From Bradyrhizobium sp. LTSP849 (lineage in GTDB: Bacteria > Pseudomonadota > Alphaproteobacteria > Rhizobiales > Xanthobacteraceae), in contig NZ_JYMR01000013.1 of assembly GCF_000938255.1 (NCBI RefSeq), positions 62,001-126,000 of the forward strand: a stretch of DNA of 64,000 bases, written 5' to 3'. The translations under genes were made by a program, and so were the position numbers. The notes below the pieces were generated by a model, which saw nothing but the letters and a program-made list of their open reading frames with translations, made no database searches and was not told the DNA's origin. Below, one piece after another: positions 27,683 through 36,098 of this stretch; within the stretch, counting starts at the first letter, position 1; each line of letters opens with the position of its first letter.

Positions 27683-28654
27683 ATGCTCTCCTTCGTCGCT
27701 CAGCGTGTCGTGAAGGGCGTGATCGTCCTGCTCGCGATCGTCGTCCTCAATTTCTTCCTGATCCGGCTCGCACCCGGCGACCCCGCTGCCGTGATGGCGG
27801 GCGAGGCCGGGGCCAGCGATCAGGTCTTCGTCCAGCAGCTACGGGAAAAGTTCGGCCTCGACAAGCCGCTGCCCGAGCAACTCTTCATCTACGTCAAGGG
27901 CATCGCCACGTTCGATCTCGGCTTCTCGTTCCGGCAGCAGGCGCCGGTATCGAAGCTGATCCTCGAGCGGTTGCCGGCAACACTGCTTTTGACGCTGACG
28001 GCGTTCACGATCTCGCTCGTGCTCGGCGTGCTGTTCGGCACCTTCGCCGCGCGCTTTGCCGGAACCTTTCTCGACACCGCCATCACCGTCTTCGCGCTGA
28101 TCTTCTACGCCATGCCGATCTTCTGGGTGGCTCTGATGGGAATCCTGCTGTTCTCGGTCACGGTCGATTGGCTGCCGAGCTTCGGCTACGAGACGGTCGG
28201 CGCCAACTATACCGGGCTTGCCCATGTGCTCGACGTCGGCGCGCATCTGATCATGCCGGCGATGACCCTCGGCCTGTTCTTCATGGCGACCTACACCCGC
28301 ATGACGCGCGCCTCCATGCTGGAGGTGAAGCGGCTCGACTTCGTCAAGACCGCACGCGCCAAGGGCCTCTCGGACGCCGTGATTCAGCGCCGCCACGTGT
28401 TGCGCAACGCGCTGTTGCCGGTGGTGACGCTCGCCGGCGTGCATGCCGGCACGCTGATCGGCGGCGCCGTCATCACCGAGACCGTGTTCGCCTGGCCCGG
28501 CATCGGGCGGCTGATGTACGACGCGCTGCTCCAGCGCGACTACAATCTGTTGCTCGGCGTCTTCGTGACCTGCTCGGTCATGGTCTTGATCTTCAACCTC
28601 ATCACTGACCTGGTCTATCGCCTGGTCGATCCGCGCATCGAATACGCCACATGA
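27683..28654 (+). CDS. Peptide/nickel-type ABC transporter permease (DppB-like)
   Basis: 323 residues from MLSFVAQRVVKG; the open frame extends upstream across the repeat, so this ATG is the credible start. Six membrane segments expected; the family loop RMTRASMLEVKRLDFVKTARAKGLSDAVIQRRHVLRNALLPVVTLAG is complete. Overlaps the next permease gene by 4 bp (ATGA). Confidence 0.9.
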   Translation: MLSFVAQRVVKGVIVLLAIVVLNFFLIRLAPGDPAAVMAGEAGASDQVFVQQLREKFGLDKPLPEQLFIYVKGIATFDLGFSFRQQAPVSKLILERLPATLLLTLTAFTISLVLGVLFGTFAARFAGTFLDTAITVFALIFYAMPIFWVALMGILLFSVTVDWLPSFGYETVGANYTGLAHVLDVGAHLIMPAMTLGLFFMATYTRMTRASMLEVKRLDFVKTARAKGLSDAVIQRRHVLRNALLPVVTLAGVHAGTLIGGAVITETVFAWPGIGRLMYDALLQRDYNLLLGVFVTCSVMVLIFNLITDLVYRLVDPRIEYAT

Positions 28655-29490
28655 AACAGTTCTGGAAATCGATGCTGAAGAGCCCGAGCGGTGTCATCGG
28701 GCTCGTCATCCTGCTGCTCGCCATTGCGATTGCGGTGTTCGGACCGCTGCTGTTTCCGAACTCGCCCTGGCGCATGGTGCAGCGGCCGTTCCTGCCGCCC
28801 TTCACGCTCTCGACCGTGCCGCTCGGCACCGACGCGCTCGGCCGCGATGTCTTTGCCGGCATGATCTTTGGCGCACGGGTGTCACTGCTGGTCGGCCTCG
28901 TCTCGACGCTGGTCGCACTGATCGTCGGCGTGCCGATCGGCGCCATGGCCGGCTATTTCGGCGGCAAGGTCGACGACGCCCTGATGCGCTTCACCGAATT
29001 CTTCCAGACCATTCCGAGCTTCGCGCTAGCGATCGTGCTGGTCGCGATCCTGCAACCCTCGATCTATTCGATCGTGACCTCGATCGCGGTGGTGAGCTGG
29101 CCACCGGTCGCCCGCCTCGTGCGCGGCGAGGTGCTGTCGCTGCGCACGCGGGAATATGTTCAGGCGGCCGTCGTCACCGGCCAGAGCAACACCTGGATCA
29201 TCCTCCGCGAGATTTTGCCCAACGCGCTGTCGCCGGTGATCGTGCTGGCCTCGCTGATGGTCGCGACTGCGATCCTGCTGGAATCCTCGCTGTCATTCCT
29301 CGGCCTCGGCGATCCCAATCTGATCTCCTGGGGCTACATGGTCGGCGCTGGCCGCACCGTGATCCGGCAGGCCTGGTGGATCACCGTGTTTCCCGGCGTC
29401 GCCATCCTGATCTCGGTGCTCGGGCTGAACCTGATCGGTGAAGGCCTCAACGATGCGCTCAATCCGCGGCTGTCGCGCGAGGGGCGTTGA
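28651..29490 (+). CDS. Peptide/nickel-type ABC transporter permease (DppC-like)
   Basis: 279 residues. The DppC-type N-terminal segment is followed by PLGTDALGRDVFAGMIFGARVSLLVGL, and the EAA loop is VRGEVLSLRTREYVQAAVVTGQSNTWIILREILPNALSPVIV. Ends 2 bp before the ATPase gene start (ATG at 29493). Confidence 0.9.
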   Translation: MKQFWKSMLKSPSGVIGLVILLLAIAIAVFGPLLFPNSPWRMVQRPFLPPFTLSTVPLGTDALGRDVFAGMIFGARVSLLVGLVSTLVALIVGVPIGAMAGYFGGKVDDALMRFTEFFQTIPSFALAIVLVAILQPSIYSIVTSIAVVSWPPVARLVRGEVLSLRTREYVQAAVVTGQSNTWIILREILPNALSPVIVLASLMVATAILLESSLSFLGLGDPNLISWGYMVGAGRTVIRQAWWITVFPGVAILISVLGLNLIGEGLNDALNPRLSREGR

Positions 29491-29492
29491 CC

Positions 29493-31112
29493 ATGACCGC
29501 ACCCGCCACCGTCTCCATCAAGAACTTGCGGATCGCGCTGCCCAAGAGCGCTGAGCGGCAGTTCGCGGTCGACGGCATCTCGCTGGACCTGAAGGCTGGC
29601 AAGATCGTCTGCGTGGTCGGCGAATCCGGCTCCGGCAAATCGATGTGCGCGCATGCGCTGATGGGTCTGCTGCCTGATACGGTCGAGGTCACCTCCGGCG
29701 AGATCATGTTCGAAGGCCGCGACCTGCTCAAGCTCGACGACGATGGCTGGCGCGATCTGCGCGGCCGCCGGCTCGCGATGATTTTTCAGGAGCCGATGAC
29801 CGCACTCAATCCTTTGATGCGGATCGGCGATCAGATGGCGGAGATGTTCGAGGCCCACGGCCTGCTCACGCCGAGGGACCGGCGCGCCAAGGCTTTGTCG
29901 CTTGCCCGCGAGGTCGGCCTGCCCGACCCCGAGCGCATCGTGCGCGCCTATCCGCACCAGCTCTCCGGCGGCCAGCGCCAGCGCGCCATGATCGCGATGG
30001 CGCTCGCGCTCGAACCGGCCGTATTGGTGGCAGACGAGCCCACCACCGCGCTCGACGTCACCACGCAGGCGCAGATCCTCAAGCTGATCCGCAACCTCCA
30101 GCGCAATCGCAACATGGCGGTGATGTTCATCACCCATGATTTCGGCGTGGTTGCAGATATCGCCGACCAGGTGGTGGTGCTCAGGCATGGCAAGGTCGTG
30201 GAGGAAGGCCCGGCCGCGACCGTCTTCAACAATCCGCAGCACGATTACACCAAGGCACTGCTCGCCGCCGTGCCGACGATGGACCCGCCGGCGCGCGAGC
30301 CGCTCGATGACCAGGCCAAGGCCGTCGAAGTGATCGGACTGGACAAGACCTACGTCACCTCGGGCGGCTGGTTTCGCGAAGACCGCCGCGTCGATGCTGC
30401 GCGCGAAGTCAACTTCACGATCCTCAAGGGTGAGACGCTCGGCCTCGTCGGCGAGTCCGGGTCGGGTAAATCATCCGTGGCCCGGCTGGTGATGCGGCTG
30501 ATCGAGGCCGATCGCGGCACGGTGCGGATCGGCGAGACCGACCTCACATCACTTTCCGGCAAGGCGCTACGCGCCGAGCGCCATCGCATCCAGATGATCT
30601 TCCAGGATCCGTTCGCCTCGCTCAATCCGCGCCGCAAGATCGGGCACATCATCGCCGACGGCCCGATCGCGGCCGGTACCGATCCGAAGGTGGCATTCGA
30701 GCGCGCCCGCGATCTGCTCAAAATGGTCGGCCTCGACGCCGGCGCGCTCGATCGCTACCCGCACGAATTCTCCGGCGGCCAGCGCCAACGCGTCGGCATC
30801 GCGCGTGCGCTCGCGCTCGAGCCGGAGATCATCGTCGCCGACGAAGCCGTCTCCGCGCTGGACGTCTCCGTGCAGGCGCAGGTGTTGAGGCTGCTCGAAG
30901 ACCTCAAGGCGCGCCTCGGACTCTCGATGCTGTTCATCACCCACGACCTCCGCGTCGCCGCGCAAATCTGCGACCGCATCGCAGTGATGCAGCGCGGCGC
31001 CATCGTCGAGCTGAAGCCGACGGGGCAGCTCTTCGCCGCGCCGGAGCATCCCTACACCCGCGAACTGCTTGCGGCGGTGCCGGGGCAGAAGGTGCGCGCG
31101 CCGGCGGCGTGA
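29493..31112 (+). CDS. Fused double ABC ATPase (DppD-DppF-like)
   Basis: 539 residues from the ATG at 29493; a TTG six bases earlier is a weaker start. Two complete nucleotide-binding domains: the first with GESGSGKS near residue 46, LSGGQRQRAMIAMAL and VLVADEPTTALD; the second with GESGSGKS near 320, FSGGQRQRVGIARAL and IIVADEAVSALD. Each domain ends in an oligopeptide-type C-terminal segment (HDYTKALLAAVP, HPYTRELLAAVP). The fusion gives both ATPases of the importer on one chain, as in GsiA. Confidence 0.92.
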   Translation: MTAPATVSIKNLRIALPKSAERQFAVDGISLDLKAGKIVCVVGESGSGKSMCAHALMGLLPDTVEVTSGEIMFEGRDLLKLDDDGWRDLRGRRLAMIFQEPMTALNPLMRIGDQMAEMFEAHGLLTPRDRRAKALSLAREVGLPDPERIVRAYPHQLSGGQRQRAMIAMALALEPAVLVADEPTTALDVTTQAQILKLIRNLQRNRNMAVMFITHDFGVVADIADQVVVLRHGKVVEEGPAATVFNNPQHDYTKALLAAVPTMDPPAREPLDDQAKAVEVIGLDKTYVTSGGWFREDRRVDAAREVNFTILKGETLGLVGESGSGKSSVARLVMRLIEADRGTVRIGETDLTSLSGKALRAERHRIQMIFQDPFASLNPRRKIGHIIADGPIAAGTDPKVAFERARDLLKMVGLDAGALDRYPHEFSGGQRQRVGIARALALEPEIIVADEAVSALDVSVQAQVLRLLEDLKARLGLSMLFITHDLRVAAQICDRIAVMQRGAIVELKPTGQLFAAPEHPYTRELLAAVPGQKVRAPAA

Positions 31113-31131
31113 GGGCCGCCGATCGCGGTTG

Positions 31132-31401
31132 CTACTTGGCTCGGGGATTGGTGCTATTCCAGGTGGGGACCGAGTTGGTCACGCCGACAGAGGGCTGAGT
31201 AGACGTTCCGACCGACGGCGCCGTCACCGTCCCGACAGTCTGCCCGGAATTTCCAATCGTGCCTTGCTGCACCGGCGCTCCGGGGGTGCTGTGCGTGCTG
31301 CTTTGTGCGCCCGTCGCAGATGTCTGCGCGCTTGCAGCAAACGGCGATGCGGCAAATCCGACGGCGATAAGTGCGGCAACGAAGTGTCTCGTTCTTGTCA
31401 T
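31132..31401 (-). CDS. Small exported protein with a PSVGVTNSVPTW motif (twin 1)
   Basis: 89 residues from MTRTRHFVAA. Signal peptide to about residue 26 (ends FAASAQ); the mature part is low-complexity Ser/Thr/Gly-rich and ends in GQTVGTVTAPSVGTSTQ then PSVGVTNSVPTWNSTNP. The same C-terminal motif is in the protein at 34685-34969. No family known to me. Function unknown; export to the periplasm or cell surface is inferred from the signal peptide. Confidence 0.7.
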   Translation of the reverse strand: MTRTRHFVAALIAVGFAASPFAASAQTSATGAQSSTHSTPGAPVQQGTIGNSGQTVGTVTAPSVGTSTQPSVGVTNSVPTWNSTNPRAK

Positions 31402-31749
31402 GGCTGATCCTTTCCGGCGCGGAGCCTCAGTCGCGTCAGCCGTCCGTTCGTCGAACCGCTCCTGCACTGGGCAACCTTACAACTCCACGCGCGCGAAAAT
31501 GTGCCACGACACGGTCATACTGCGGGGTCAACACTCCATCACGATGCAGCGACGGAAGGAGTGCGCGCTGCCGCTGCGAGGCGGCGCATCGTTCCGGTAT
31601 CCCGTTCCGCCCCCACAACAAAGCAGTCACGGGTTTTTTATCCCTCGTGACCACCCGCGCAGCTGCAAACCTGCAGCCCCCTCCCTATGTCTCTATTGAA
31701 TGATATTCGTCATCTTATGATGAATCTACCAACCTATTTGGAGGCCGAC
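31402..31749. other. Gene-poor intergenic stretch
   Basis: 348 bp with no gene that I can support. The only structure seen is a weak inverted repeat, GTCACG at 31626-31631 and CGTGAC at 31646-31651, around a run of Ts. The last ~70 bp are AT-rich, fitting a promoter for the small gene at 31750. Confidence 0.4.
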
Positions 31750-31914
31750 ATGGGCCAGGTTATTCAGTTTGTCTCAAAATCCGAGCGCGAACGCGTTCGC
31801 CTCATCCAGGAAGCACGCGCGATCTATGACAGCATCTTCCCGCCGGCTGATCCGGTCAATGTGCGGCACGACAAGGCGGCGATCGGCGGTGACGGCGTGA
31901 GCAATCTCTCGTGA
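31750..31914 (+). CDS. Small hypothetical protein (54 residues)
   Basis: Start ATG at 31750 is preceded by TTGGAGG six bases upstream; the frame is also open back to 31687 but without a site. Sequence begins MGQVIQFVSKSERERVRLIQEARAIYDSIFPP, mostly one helix with charged residues. Its stop overlaps the GTG of the next gene by 4 bp (GTGA). Unrecognised family; small Rhizobiales conserved proteins of this look are often unannotated. Confidence 0.6.
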   Translation: MGQVIQFVSKSERERVRLIQEARAIYDSIFPPADPVNVRHDKAAIGGDGVSNLS

Positions 31915-32120
31915 TCAAAATCATCGCCGTGCTCTGTAGCCTGTCCTCTCCAGCCAATTGCCACGAGCAGATCGTCACCACCTCGGACTTCGCCGACGTC
32001 TCGATGCAGTCCTGTCTGATGGGCGCGCCGCAGCTCGCCGAATGGATGCGCCAGCATCCGGCCGAACGACTGGCAGCATGGCGCTGCGTGATTGGCAAAC
32101 AGGAAGGCCGGGGAGCTTAG
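31911..32120 (+). CDS. Small hypothetical protein (69 residues), coupled to the previous gene
   Basis: GTG start overlapping the previous stop, so likely translationally coupled. It has four Cys (LCSLSSPANCHEQI, QSCLMG, WRCVIG), a pattern of small Cys-containing proteins found in Rhizobiales in which a short Cys-rich head is followed by AEWMRQHPAERLAAWRC. Not a convincing signal peptide, though the first ~14 residues are hydrophobic. Function unknown. Confidence 0.5.
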   Translation: MIKIIAVLCSLSSPANCHEQIVTTSDFADVSMQSCLMGAPQLAEWMRQHPAERLAAWRCVIGKQEGRGA

Positions 32121-32226
32121 GGCCGCTCGCGGGTTGCGTTCTCGTTGCCGGTCTTGACCCGGAACTCCATTCTTCTGAAGAATGATGCCCGCATCGAGTC
32201 CGCGGATGGCGACATGGGGGCGAGCG

Positions 32227-32739
32227 ATGGTGGACGACAAATCCAGCAAGCAGGTAATTCAATACGGCGTCGTACCTATCGAGGTGATGGCATCGATGTC
32301 GGGCCTTGATTTCGTCCGCGCGATCTTCGCGCGGCAATTGCCCGAGCCGCCAATCATGCAGACGGTCGAGCCGTTCGACTGCACGGCCGACCCCGGCATC
32401 GTCGTGATCCACAGCGTGCCGGGCATGCGCCACTACAACCCGATCGGCTCGGTGCATGGCGGCTATGCCGCGATCCTGCTGGATTCCGCAATGGGTCTGG
32501 CAGTGCAGAGCACGCTGCCCGCGGGCACCGGCTACACCACACTGGAATTCAAGATCTCGTTCGTGCGCGGCATGAGCGAAGCGAGCGGCGTGATCCGCAC
32601 CGAAGGCCGCGTGCTCAACGCCGGCCGCCGCGTCGCCACCGCCGAAGCGCGCATCACCGATGCAAAAGGCCGCCTGCTCGCGCACGCGACGACGACGTGC
32701 CTCGTGTTCGGAATTGCGGCGGGCAGCGCGGAGGGCTGA
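32227..32739 (+). CDS. PaaI-family hotdog-fold thioesterase
   Basis: 170 residues from MVDDKSSKQV. The hotdog active-site stretch is GSVHGGYAAILLDSAMGLAV, followed by TTLEFKISFVRGM and GRVLNAGRRVATAEARITDAKGRLLAHATTTC, all typical of PaaI/4HBT thioesterases. It should hydrolyse an acyl- or aryl-CoA. Convergent with the MerR gene at 32765, only 25 bp apart. Confidence 0.85.
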   Translation: MVDDKSSKQVIQYGVVPIEVMASMSGLDFVRAIFARQLPEPPIMQTVEPFDCTADPGIVVIHSVPGMRHYNPIGSVHGGYAAILLDSAMGLAVQSTLPAGTGYTTLEFKISFVRGMSEASGVIRTEGRVLNAGRRVATAEARITDAKGRLLAHATTTCLVFGIAAGSAEG

Positions 32740-32764
32740 TGTTGCATTGCTCCGCGGACGCGCG

Positions 32765-33229
32765 CTAGGACGACCTCGCGCGGGGCGCTCTCCGCGTCTT
32801 CGGCGCCGACGCGCCCTGTTTGCGAAAGCGTGTCATCACCCGCTTCGCATTGTCGCCGCAGCTCAACCCTTCCGGCCTGTTCTCGATGGTGTCGATGATG
32901 CCGTGCAGACGCTCCAGGCTCTCGGCCAGCCGCTCGCGCAGCGCCTCGATTTCGGCAACCTTCCGCTTGAGCGCGCCCACGAGTTCGTCATGGTGCGAGG
33001 CATCGAACTTTGCATCGAACCTTGGCGGCATCAGGCGGCGAATCTCCTGAAGCGAGAATCCGGCATTCTGCGCGCTGGTGATGATCTCCAGCAGCAGCAC
33101 CGCGTCCGGCGTGTACTCGCGATAATTGTTCGCGCCGCGCTCGACGGCACTGATCAGGCCGCTCGCTTCGTAAAAGCGAATGCGGGACGCGGTCAGGCCG
33201 CTGCGGGCCGCCAGTTCTCCAATCCTCAT
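32765..33229 (-). CDS. MerR-family transcriptional regulator
   Basis: 154 residues from MRIGELAARSG (an alternative M is four residues upstream). MerR helix-turn-helix MRIGELAARSGLTASRIRFYEASGLI, then GANNYREYTPDAVLLLEIITSAQNAGFSLQEI, a long coiled helix and one Cys (LSCGDNAK) near residue 125. The effector is not clear; a redox- or aldehyde-type signal is plausible. Divergent from the Old Yellow Enzyme gene with a MerR-style promoter between them (33248-33278). Confidence 0.9.
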   Translation of the reverse strand: MRIGELAARSGLTASRIRFYEASGLISAVERGANNYREYTPDAVLLLEIITSAQNAGFSLQEIRRLMPPRFDAKFDASHHDELVGALKRKVAEIEALRERLAESLERLHGIIDTIENRPEGLSCGDNAKRVMTRFRKQGASAPKTRRAPRARSS

Positions 33230-33247
33230 ACCGGACCTCAACGGGGG

Positions 33248-33278
33248 TTGACCTTAAAGTTAACTTTAAGGGTAGGGT
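33248..33278 (+). promoter_or_regulatory. MerR-type promoter with a perfect 20-bp palindrome
   Basis: TTGACC (33248-33253) and TAGGGT (33273-33278) are 19 bp apart, the long spacer typical of MerR-controlled promoters. The palindrome CCTTAAAGTTAACTTTAAGG (33252-33271) lies in that spacer. It directs transcription towards the flavin oxidoreductase gene, ~45 bp downstream; the MerR gene starts ~20 bp away on the other strand. Confidence 0.75.
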
Positions 33279-33318
33279 CGGGCCACGATCAAGCCAACTC
33301 TTCGATGAAACGAGCTCC

Positions 33319-34617
33319 ATGAAACTGTTCGAGAAGCTGACGCTCCCCAATGGGTCGGTCATTCCCAACCGCATCGCCAAGGCCGCGATGGAGGAGAACA
33401 TGGCCGACGCGGACCAGGCGCCGTCGCAGGACTTGATGCGTCTCTACGCGTCCTGGGCAGATGGCGAGGCCGGCTTGATCCTCACCGGCAACGTGATGGT
33501 CGACGGGCGCGCGATGACGGGCCCGGGCGGCGTCGTGCTGGAGGACGACAGGCATTTGGACAGGTTCAGGCGCTGGGCCGAGATCGGCCGATCCAGCGGC
33601 GCGCAGGTATGGCTTCAGATCAACCATCCGGGTCGCCAGATGCAGGCCAATCTTGGCCAGAAAACATGGGCGCCCTCAGCCGTGGCGATGGACCTCGGCA
33701 AGATGTCCAGTCGCTTCGCCATGCCGGAGGCGATGACCGAGGATCTCATCGCTGATGTCATCACGCGTTTCGCGCGGACGGCTCAACTGGGAGAGCAGGC
33801 CGGATTTACCGGAGTGGAGATCCACGCCGCTCATGGCTATTTGCTCAGCCAATTCCTTTCGCCGCTCACCAACCGAAGAACGGATGCGTGGGGCGGCTCG
33901 CTCGAGAACCGGGCTCGCCTGCTGCTGGAGATCGTGAGGGCCGTTCGCGGTCGGGTATCAGTGGGGTTCGCGGTCGCCGTCAAGCTCAACTCCGCCGACT
34001 TCCAGCGCGGCGGATTCAGCAGCGATGACGCCCGGCAGGTGGTGGAGATGCTCAACCATCTCGACGTGGACCTCGTGGAGCTCTCGGGCGGGAGCTACGA
34101 GGCGCCGGCGATGCAAGGCCAGTCGCGCGACGGCCGAACGCTTGCCCGCGAGGCATACTTTCTGGATTTTGCCCGCGACATCAGAACGGTTGCCAGCATG
34201 CCGCTGATGATCACCGGAGGCATCCGCCGTCGCGCGATTGCCGATCAGGTGCTCGACAGTGGCGTCGACATGGTCGGCATCGGCACGGCGCTGGCGATCG
34301 ACCCGCATTTGCCGCGCGAGTGGCGTCTCGGCCAAGACAGTGCACACCAGCTTCCGCCGATCATTTGGAAGAACAAGACCATGGCTTCACTCGCGAACAT
34401 GGCCGTCGTCAAATTCCAATTGCGGCGATTGAGCCGAGGCGGAAGCCCTGATCCAAAAGTGTCGCCGCTACGGGCATTGATCCTGCAACAAGTCGCCACC
34501 GCATTCCGGACGCGACAATATCGGCGGTGGATCGCGCAGCGTTCGCCGCAGGAGGTATCGATCACCTCTGCGTCTGAGCCGGCCTTGCATCGTGCGGCTT
34601 CTCGCACCAAATCCTGA
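33319..34617 (+). CDS. Old Yellow Enzyme-family NADH:flavin oxidoreductase
   Basis: 432 residues. FMN/active-site blocks: NRIAKAAMEENMAD, QINHPGRQ, GVEIHAAHGYLLSQFLSPLTNRRTDAWGGSLENRARLL and GGIRRRAIADQVLDSGVDMVGIG. Such enzymes reduce activated C=C bonds (enals, enones, nitro compounds) with NAD(P)H. About 60 residues longer than a minimal member, with a basic C-terminal tail. Under a MerR-type promoter, so likely induced by an electrophile or redox signal. Confidence 0.88.
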   Translation: MKLFEKLTLPNGSVIPNRIAKAAMEENMADADQAPSQDLMRLYASWADGEAGLILTGNVMVDGRAMTGPGGVVLEDDRHLDRFRRWAEIGRSSGAQVWLQINHPGRQMQANLGQKTWAPSAVAMDLGKMSSRFAMPEAMTEDLIADVITRFARTAQLGEQAGFTGVEIHAAHGYLLSQFLSPLTNRRTDAWGGSLENRARLLLEIVRAVRGRVSVGFAVAVKLNSADFQRGGFSSDDARQVVEMLNHLDVDLVELSGGSYEAPAMQGQSRDGRTLAREAYFLDFARDIRTVASMPLMITGGIRRRAIADQVLDSGVDMVGIGTALAIDPHLPREWRLGQDSAHQLPPIIWKNKTMASLANMAVVKFQLRRLSRGGSPDPKVSPLRALILQQVATAFRTRQYRRWIAQRSPQEVSITSASEPALHRAASRTKS

Positions 34618-34684
34618 AGCATCTGAATTGGCGGCATTTGCTGGCGCCGCAAGTCGTCGTCTCTCGCGCAGAGAGGCGCCCTCT

Positions 34685-34969
34685 TTACTTCGGGTTGGTG
34701 TTGCTCCAGGTCGGGACTGAATTGGTCACGCCGACCGACGGCCAATTATACGTTCCGATCGAAGGCGCGGTGACGGTCCCGACCGTCTGTCCGGACGCCC
34801 CGTACGCTCGAGGCTGCGTCGCGGCCACGCCGGAGCCTCCATAGGTTGGGGCCATCACGCTCGTAGTGTAGTGCCTGCTGGGTCTGTGCTTCTTCGCTTC
34901 AGCCGCAAAAGGTGCGGTAAGGAGTCCGGCAGTGATGAGTGTGGCAATCGCTAGTTTGATGCTTGTCAT
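34685..34969 (-). CDS. Small exported protein with a PSVGVTNSVPTW motif (twin 2)
   Basis: 94 residues from MTSIKLAIAT. Signal peptide to about residue 24 (ends FAAEA), then a basic stretch KKHRPSRHY, and the C-terminus GQTVGTVTAPSIGTYNW then PSVGVTNSVPTWSNTNPK. That C-terminal block matches the protein at 31132-31401 almost residue for residue. Conserved block of about 37 residues; no function known to me. Confidence 0.7.
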   Translation of the reverse strand: MTSIKLAIATLITAGLLTAPFAAEAKKHRPSRHYTTSVMAPTYGGSGVAATQPRAYGASGQTVGTVTAPSIGTYNWPSVGVTNSVPTWSNTNPK

Positions 34970-35091
34970 GGCTGATTCCTTCATTCACTGCGGGCCCATT
35001 GCGCCATCTGTTCACTCAGCGGAGGAGTTCCAGAGGTCTCCGTTCATAACTCCGTGTATGCGCAAATGTGCCGAAGCAACGCTGCAAAGGA

Positions 35092-35433
35092 TCACCGCCG
35101 CTTCGGCCGGCACGCCTTGCGGCCATGGCGCTCCTTCACGGTCGCGACTGAATGCATCAGCTCCTTGAAGGCTGCGATCGCCTTGTCCTCGGCGAGCACG
35201 TTTTCGGGATGTGTTTCCAGATGCTCGATCACGGCGAGGAGAGCATCCGCGATCTGGCCGATCTGCTTGCCGTAGCCGGCGACGTCGGAGAGCACGTCCT
35301 TCTCGACATCAGGCGCCGAGGATTGCCCGACGGTGATGTTGACGAGACCGAACTGGCCACCGGTCGGACTGAAGAATGACGGATAGATCGACTGGACGAC
35401 ATCCCCCGACAGGGGCAGCTTGAACACGGGCAT
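35092..35433 (-). CDS. Hypothetical protein (113 residues)
   Basis: Acidic N-terminal two-thirds (VLSDVAGYGKQIGQIADALLAVIEHLETHPENVLAEDKAI) looks helical, with a basic tail (ERHGRKACRPKRR). The opening MPVFKLPLSGDVVQSIYPSFFSP is distinctive but I do not recognise the family. Divergent from the gene at 35555. Confidence 0.6.
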   Translation of the reverse strand: MPVFKLPLSGDVVQSIYPSFFSPTGGQFGLVNITVGQSSAPDVEKDVLSDVAGYGKQIGQIADALLAVIEHLETHPENVLAEDKAIAAFKELMHSVATVKERHGRKACRPKRR

Positions 35434-35554
35434 ACGATTTCCCCTCGCTGACGCTCGACCGGCGCGGAAACACTACCACGATCATGCCTGCCTTCGGATG
35501 GACCCGAATCAGCGCTAGTGCATTCACCTCAACGACTTCGCGTATCGAGGTGAC

Positions 35555-35875
35555 ATGACCGGCCCTGAACTGAAGCAATTGCGCGCCGACCTGTCCGAGG
35601 TGCTCGGCCGGGAGCTCACGGTTGCCGACATGGCAAAACTGTGCGGCCTGCCGGCGCCAACCGGCGCCGTCACGATCAGGCGCTGGGAGGTGAGCGGTCC
35701 GACCGTGGAGGCAACCAAGGTGCTGCGCGTGCTCGCGATGGCAAGCGAGCGCTATCCGATCCTGGAGAAGTTCGACATCTTCGACCGCCACGACGTGCGC
35801 GAGGAAGACCGGCCCGCAAAGCGCGCGGCATTCCGCGCGCAGATGCGCGACGAGGCGCGGCGGCGTCTTGGTTAA
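35555..35875 (+). CDS. Small XRE-like helix-turn-helix protein
   Basis: 106 residues, start preceded by GAGGTGAC. The N-terminus ELKQLRADLSEVLGRELTVADMAKLCGLPAP...VTIRRWEVSGPTVEATKVLRVLA fits a helix-turn-helix of the XRE/phage-repressor kind; the rest is charged and helical. No toxin or phage gene is adjacent. Role unknown. Confidence 0.6.
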   Translation: MTGPELKQLRADLSEVLGRELTVADMAKLCGLPAPTGAVTIRRWEVSGPTVEATKVLRVLAMASERYPILEKFDIFDRHDVREEDRPAKRAAFRAQMRDEARRRLG

Positions 35876-36098
35876 TGAAAGGCGCGCGCAAGTTACCCGA
35901 AGACTCCAAGATTAAGCCTTCCTTCAGCACTTCTTAAGCCGACATTAAGTACGAAAATCATTTGCAGCCCAATAAGTTAGGTTGGGCGTCGCTGTGCCAT
36001 GCATGTGACAGCATTTTCGTCAAAAGCAAGCTATCTGCAAAACCAACGACGGCGCGGAAAGCGCGCCTGCCGGGGACCTGAGTGTTGGAGTTTGGACT

